DNA from: Gemmobacter caeni
GTDB lineage: Bacteria; Pseudomonadota; Alphaproteobacteria; Rhodobacterales; Rhodobacteraceae
Direction: 5' to 3'
DNA length: 33,613 bases
Assembly: GCF_003054195.1 (NCBI RefSeq)
Contig: NZ_QBKP01000027.1
Location: forward strand, 1-33,613
Position 1 is the stretch's first letter. Every line of letters begins with the position of its first letter. A program made the position numbers and the translations under genes. Positions 32,889 through 33,613 of this stretch are shown piece by piece. The notes under the pieces were generated by a model. The model made no database searches and was not told where the DNA came from. It saw nothing but the letters and a program-made list of their open reading frames with translations.

Positions 32889-33298
32889 CAGGGCCCCCGC
32901 ATAGCATCGAGATAGCGTCGCACCCGCATGATGTCGGTGATCTGGCCGCAGAGCATGACGTCGAGCGCGCTCGCGCCGCCGAATACATCGTTCGGGCGCT
33001 TGATCCAGCCATAGCCCCGCGCGGGCTCCTTGAAGAGGAGTCGCAAGGCCTTGTGGATGCCCATCAGATTCGAAAGGCGCGCTGCCACGTCGATGCCCGC
33101 GCGCCCGAGGTCGCCAACCTTCCAACGCCGCCAAGTGCGAACCGAAATGTCGCCCATCAGAACCGCCGCCTGTTCATCGGTGATCTCCCAGAGTGCGGCG
33201 AGGTTCACGAAGGCGCGCTGCATCGCCTGCGTCTCGGCATCGTTGAACTGAGGGGCAGCTGCGCCGTGCTGGGGGTCGATGAGACGAAGTTGGGGCAT
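32885..33298 (-). CDS. Xre/MbcA/ParS-type antitoxin
   Basis: A 137-residue antitoxin for the RES toxin: N-terminal HTH (about 28-65, with LAALWEITDEQAAVLMG and SVRTWRRWK) and the C-terminal MbcA/ParS toxin-binding domain (GIHKALRLLF, YGWIKRPNDVFGG, ALDVMLCG). It precedes and overlaps the toxin, the standard order, and a palindromic operator with promoter lies directly upstream, so autorepression is likely. Confidence 0.9.
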   Translation of the reverse strand: MPQLRLIDPQHGAAAPQFNDAETQAMQRAFVNLAALWEITDEQAAVLMGDISVRTWRRWKVGDLGRAGIDVAARLSNLMGIHKALRLLFKEPARGYGWIKRPNDVFGGASALDVMLCGQITDIMRVRRYLDAMRGPW

Positions 33299-33315
33299 GG
33301 ATGCCTCCCATTGTC

Positions 33316-33353
33316 TGTTGGCAACATATCTTCTATTTACTGCCGTTTGTCAA
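33316..33353 (-). promoter_or_regulatory. Promoter and palindromic operator of the RES/Xre module
   Basis: On the - strand, a perfect -35 TTGACA (complement of 33348-33353) is followed after 17 bases by -10-like GATATG (complement of 33325-33330). A palindrome TGTTG-C-CAACA (33316-33326) overlaps the -10 and lies before a GGGAGG ribosome-binding site, as expected for an autorepressed toxin-antitoxin operon. Confidence 0.6.
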
Positions 33354-33613
33354 GATCAAGCTGGAAACCTAGTTGGCCAGTCGAACAAGCAATCCCACCT
33401 GCACAGGGAAAAATCCGACAAACCGACCGATGCTCCTGGCAAACAGCGCGCCCAGAAGAAACCCAGACGCAAGGTTGAGATGAATGCTTAACGATCAACC
33501 TTCACCACAACACTTGACCCCACATTCTCCAAGTAAGTCGCTGATTTCGCTGTCGTAATCGTGATATTTCGCATATAAATCATGGCGTTGACGGCTGCGA
33601 GGGGCGCGTTTCA
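33354..33613. other. Right-end noncoding stretch
   Basis: No gene recognised. Composition is AT-richer than the rest of the window. Short reading frames are present but lack ribosome-binding sites and protein-like content. It may contain the start region of something beyond the window. Confidence 0.4.

Overview
The window comes from a GC-rich alphaproteobacterium, most likely a Rhodobacterales (Roseobacter/Paracoccus-type) organism, judging by protein style, codon use and gene content. It carries no replication gene, rRNA, tRNA, CRISPR array or recognisable transposase. The combination of a catabolic operon and a conjugation apparatus points to a plasmid or integrative conjugative element.

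Left third (about 216-9605, + strand): a tightly packed nine-gene operon for corrinoid-dependent methyl halide (chloromethane/bromomethane) use, in the order cmuB-cmuC-cmuA-fmdB-paaE-hutI-metF2-(DeoC-like)-cobT. CmuA takes the methyl group from the halide onto its own corrinoid. CmuB passes it to tetrahydrofolate. MetF2 oxidises methyl-THF towards methylene-THF. PaaE is a plausible reductase for keeping the corrinoid active, and CobT builds the lower ligand of the cobamide. Three proteins are unusual: CmuA has Gln where the corrinoid-ligating His normally sits, the HutI homologue has lost its metal-binding residues, and the DeoC homologue lacks the Schiff-base lysine segment.

Middle (9627-22995): two small exported proteins on the - strand (one TrbM-like), then a complete VirB-type type IV secretion operon on the + strand: orf-virB1-virB2-virB3-virB4-lipoprotein-LT/VirB5 chimera-virB5-orf-virB6-virB8-virB9-virB10-virB11-orf. 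Most junctions overlap by a few bases. The most striking gene is 15089-16270, a VirB5-like protein whose middle is a lytic transglycosylase domain; it sits directly in front of an ordinary virB5.

Cargo between virB11 and virD4 (23379-26749): a divergent pair of small operons (a DUF2188-type protein plus a small partner on -, an RHH/GNAT toxin-antitoxin-like pair on +) sharing a well-formed promoter region, then an XRE regulator, an ImmA/IrrE-type metallopeptidase and a cysteine-cluster protein of unknown function.

Right end (26957-33298): the mobilisation operon on the - strand (mobC-like, MOBP/VirD2-like relaxase, VirD4 coupling protein) with a candidate oriT upstream, a lone WGR-domain protein, and a RES/Xre toxin-antitoxin pair with its own promoter and palindromic operator. 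Taken together, the window looks like a self-transmissible element carrying methyl halide catabolism, stabilised by addiction modules.
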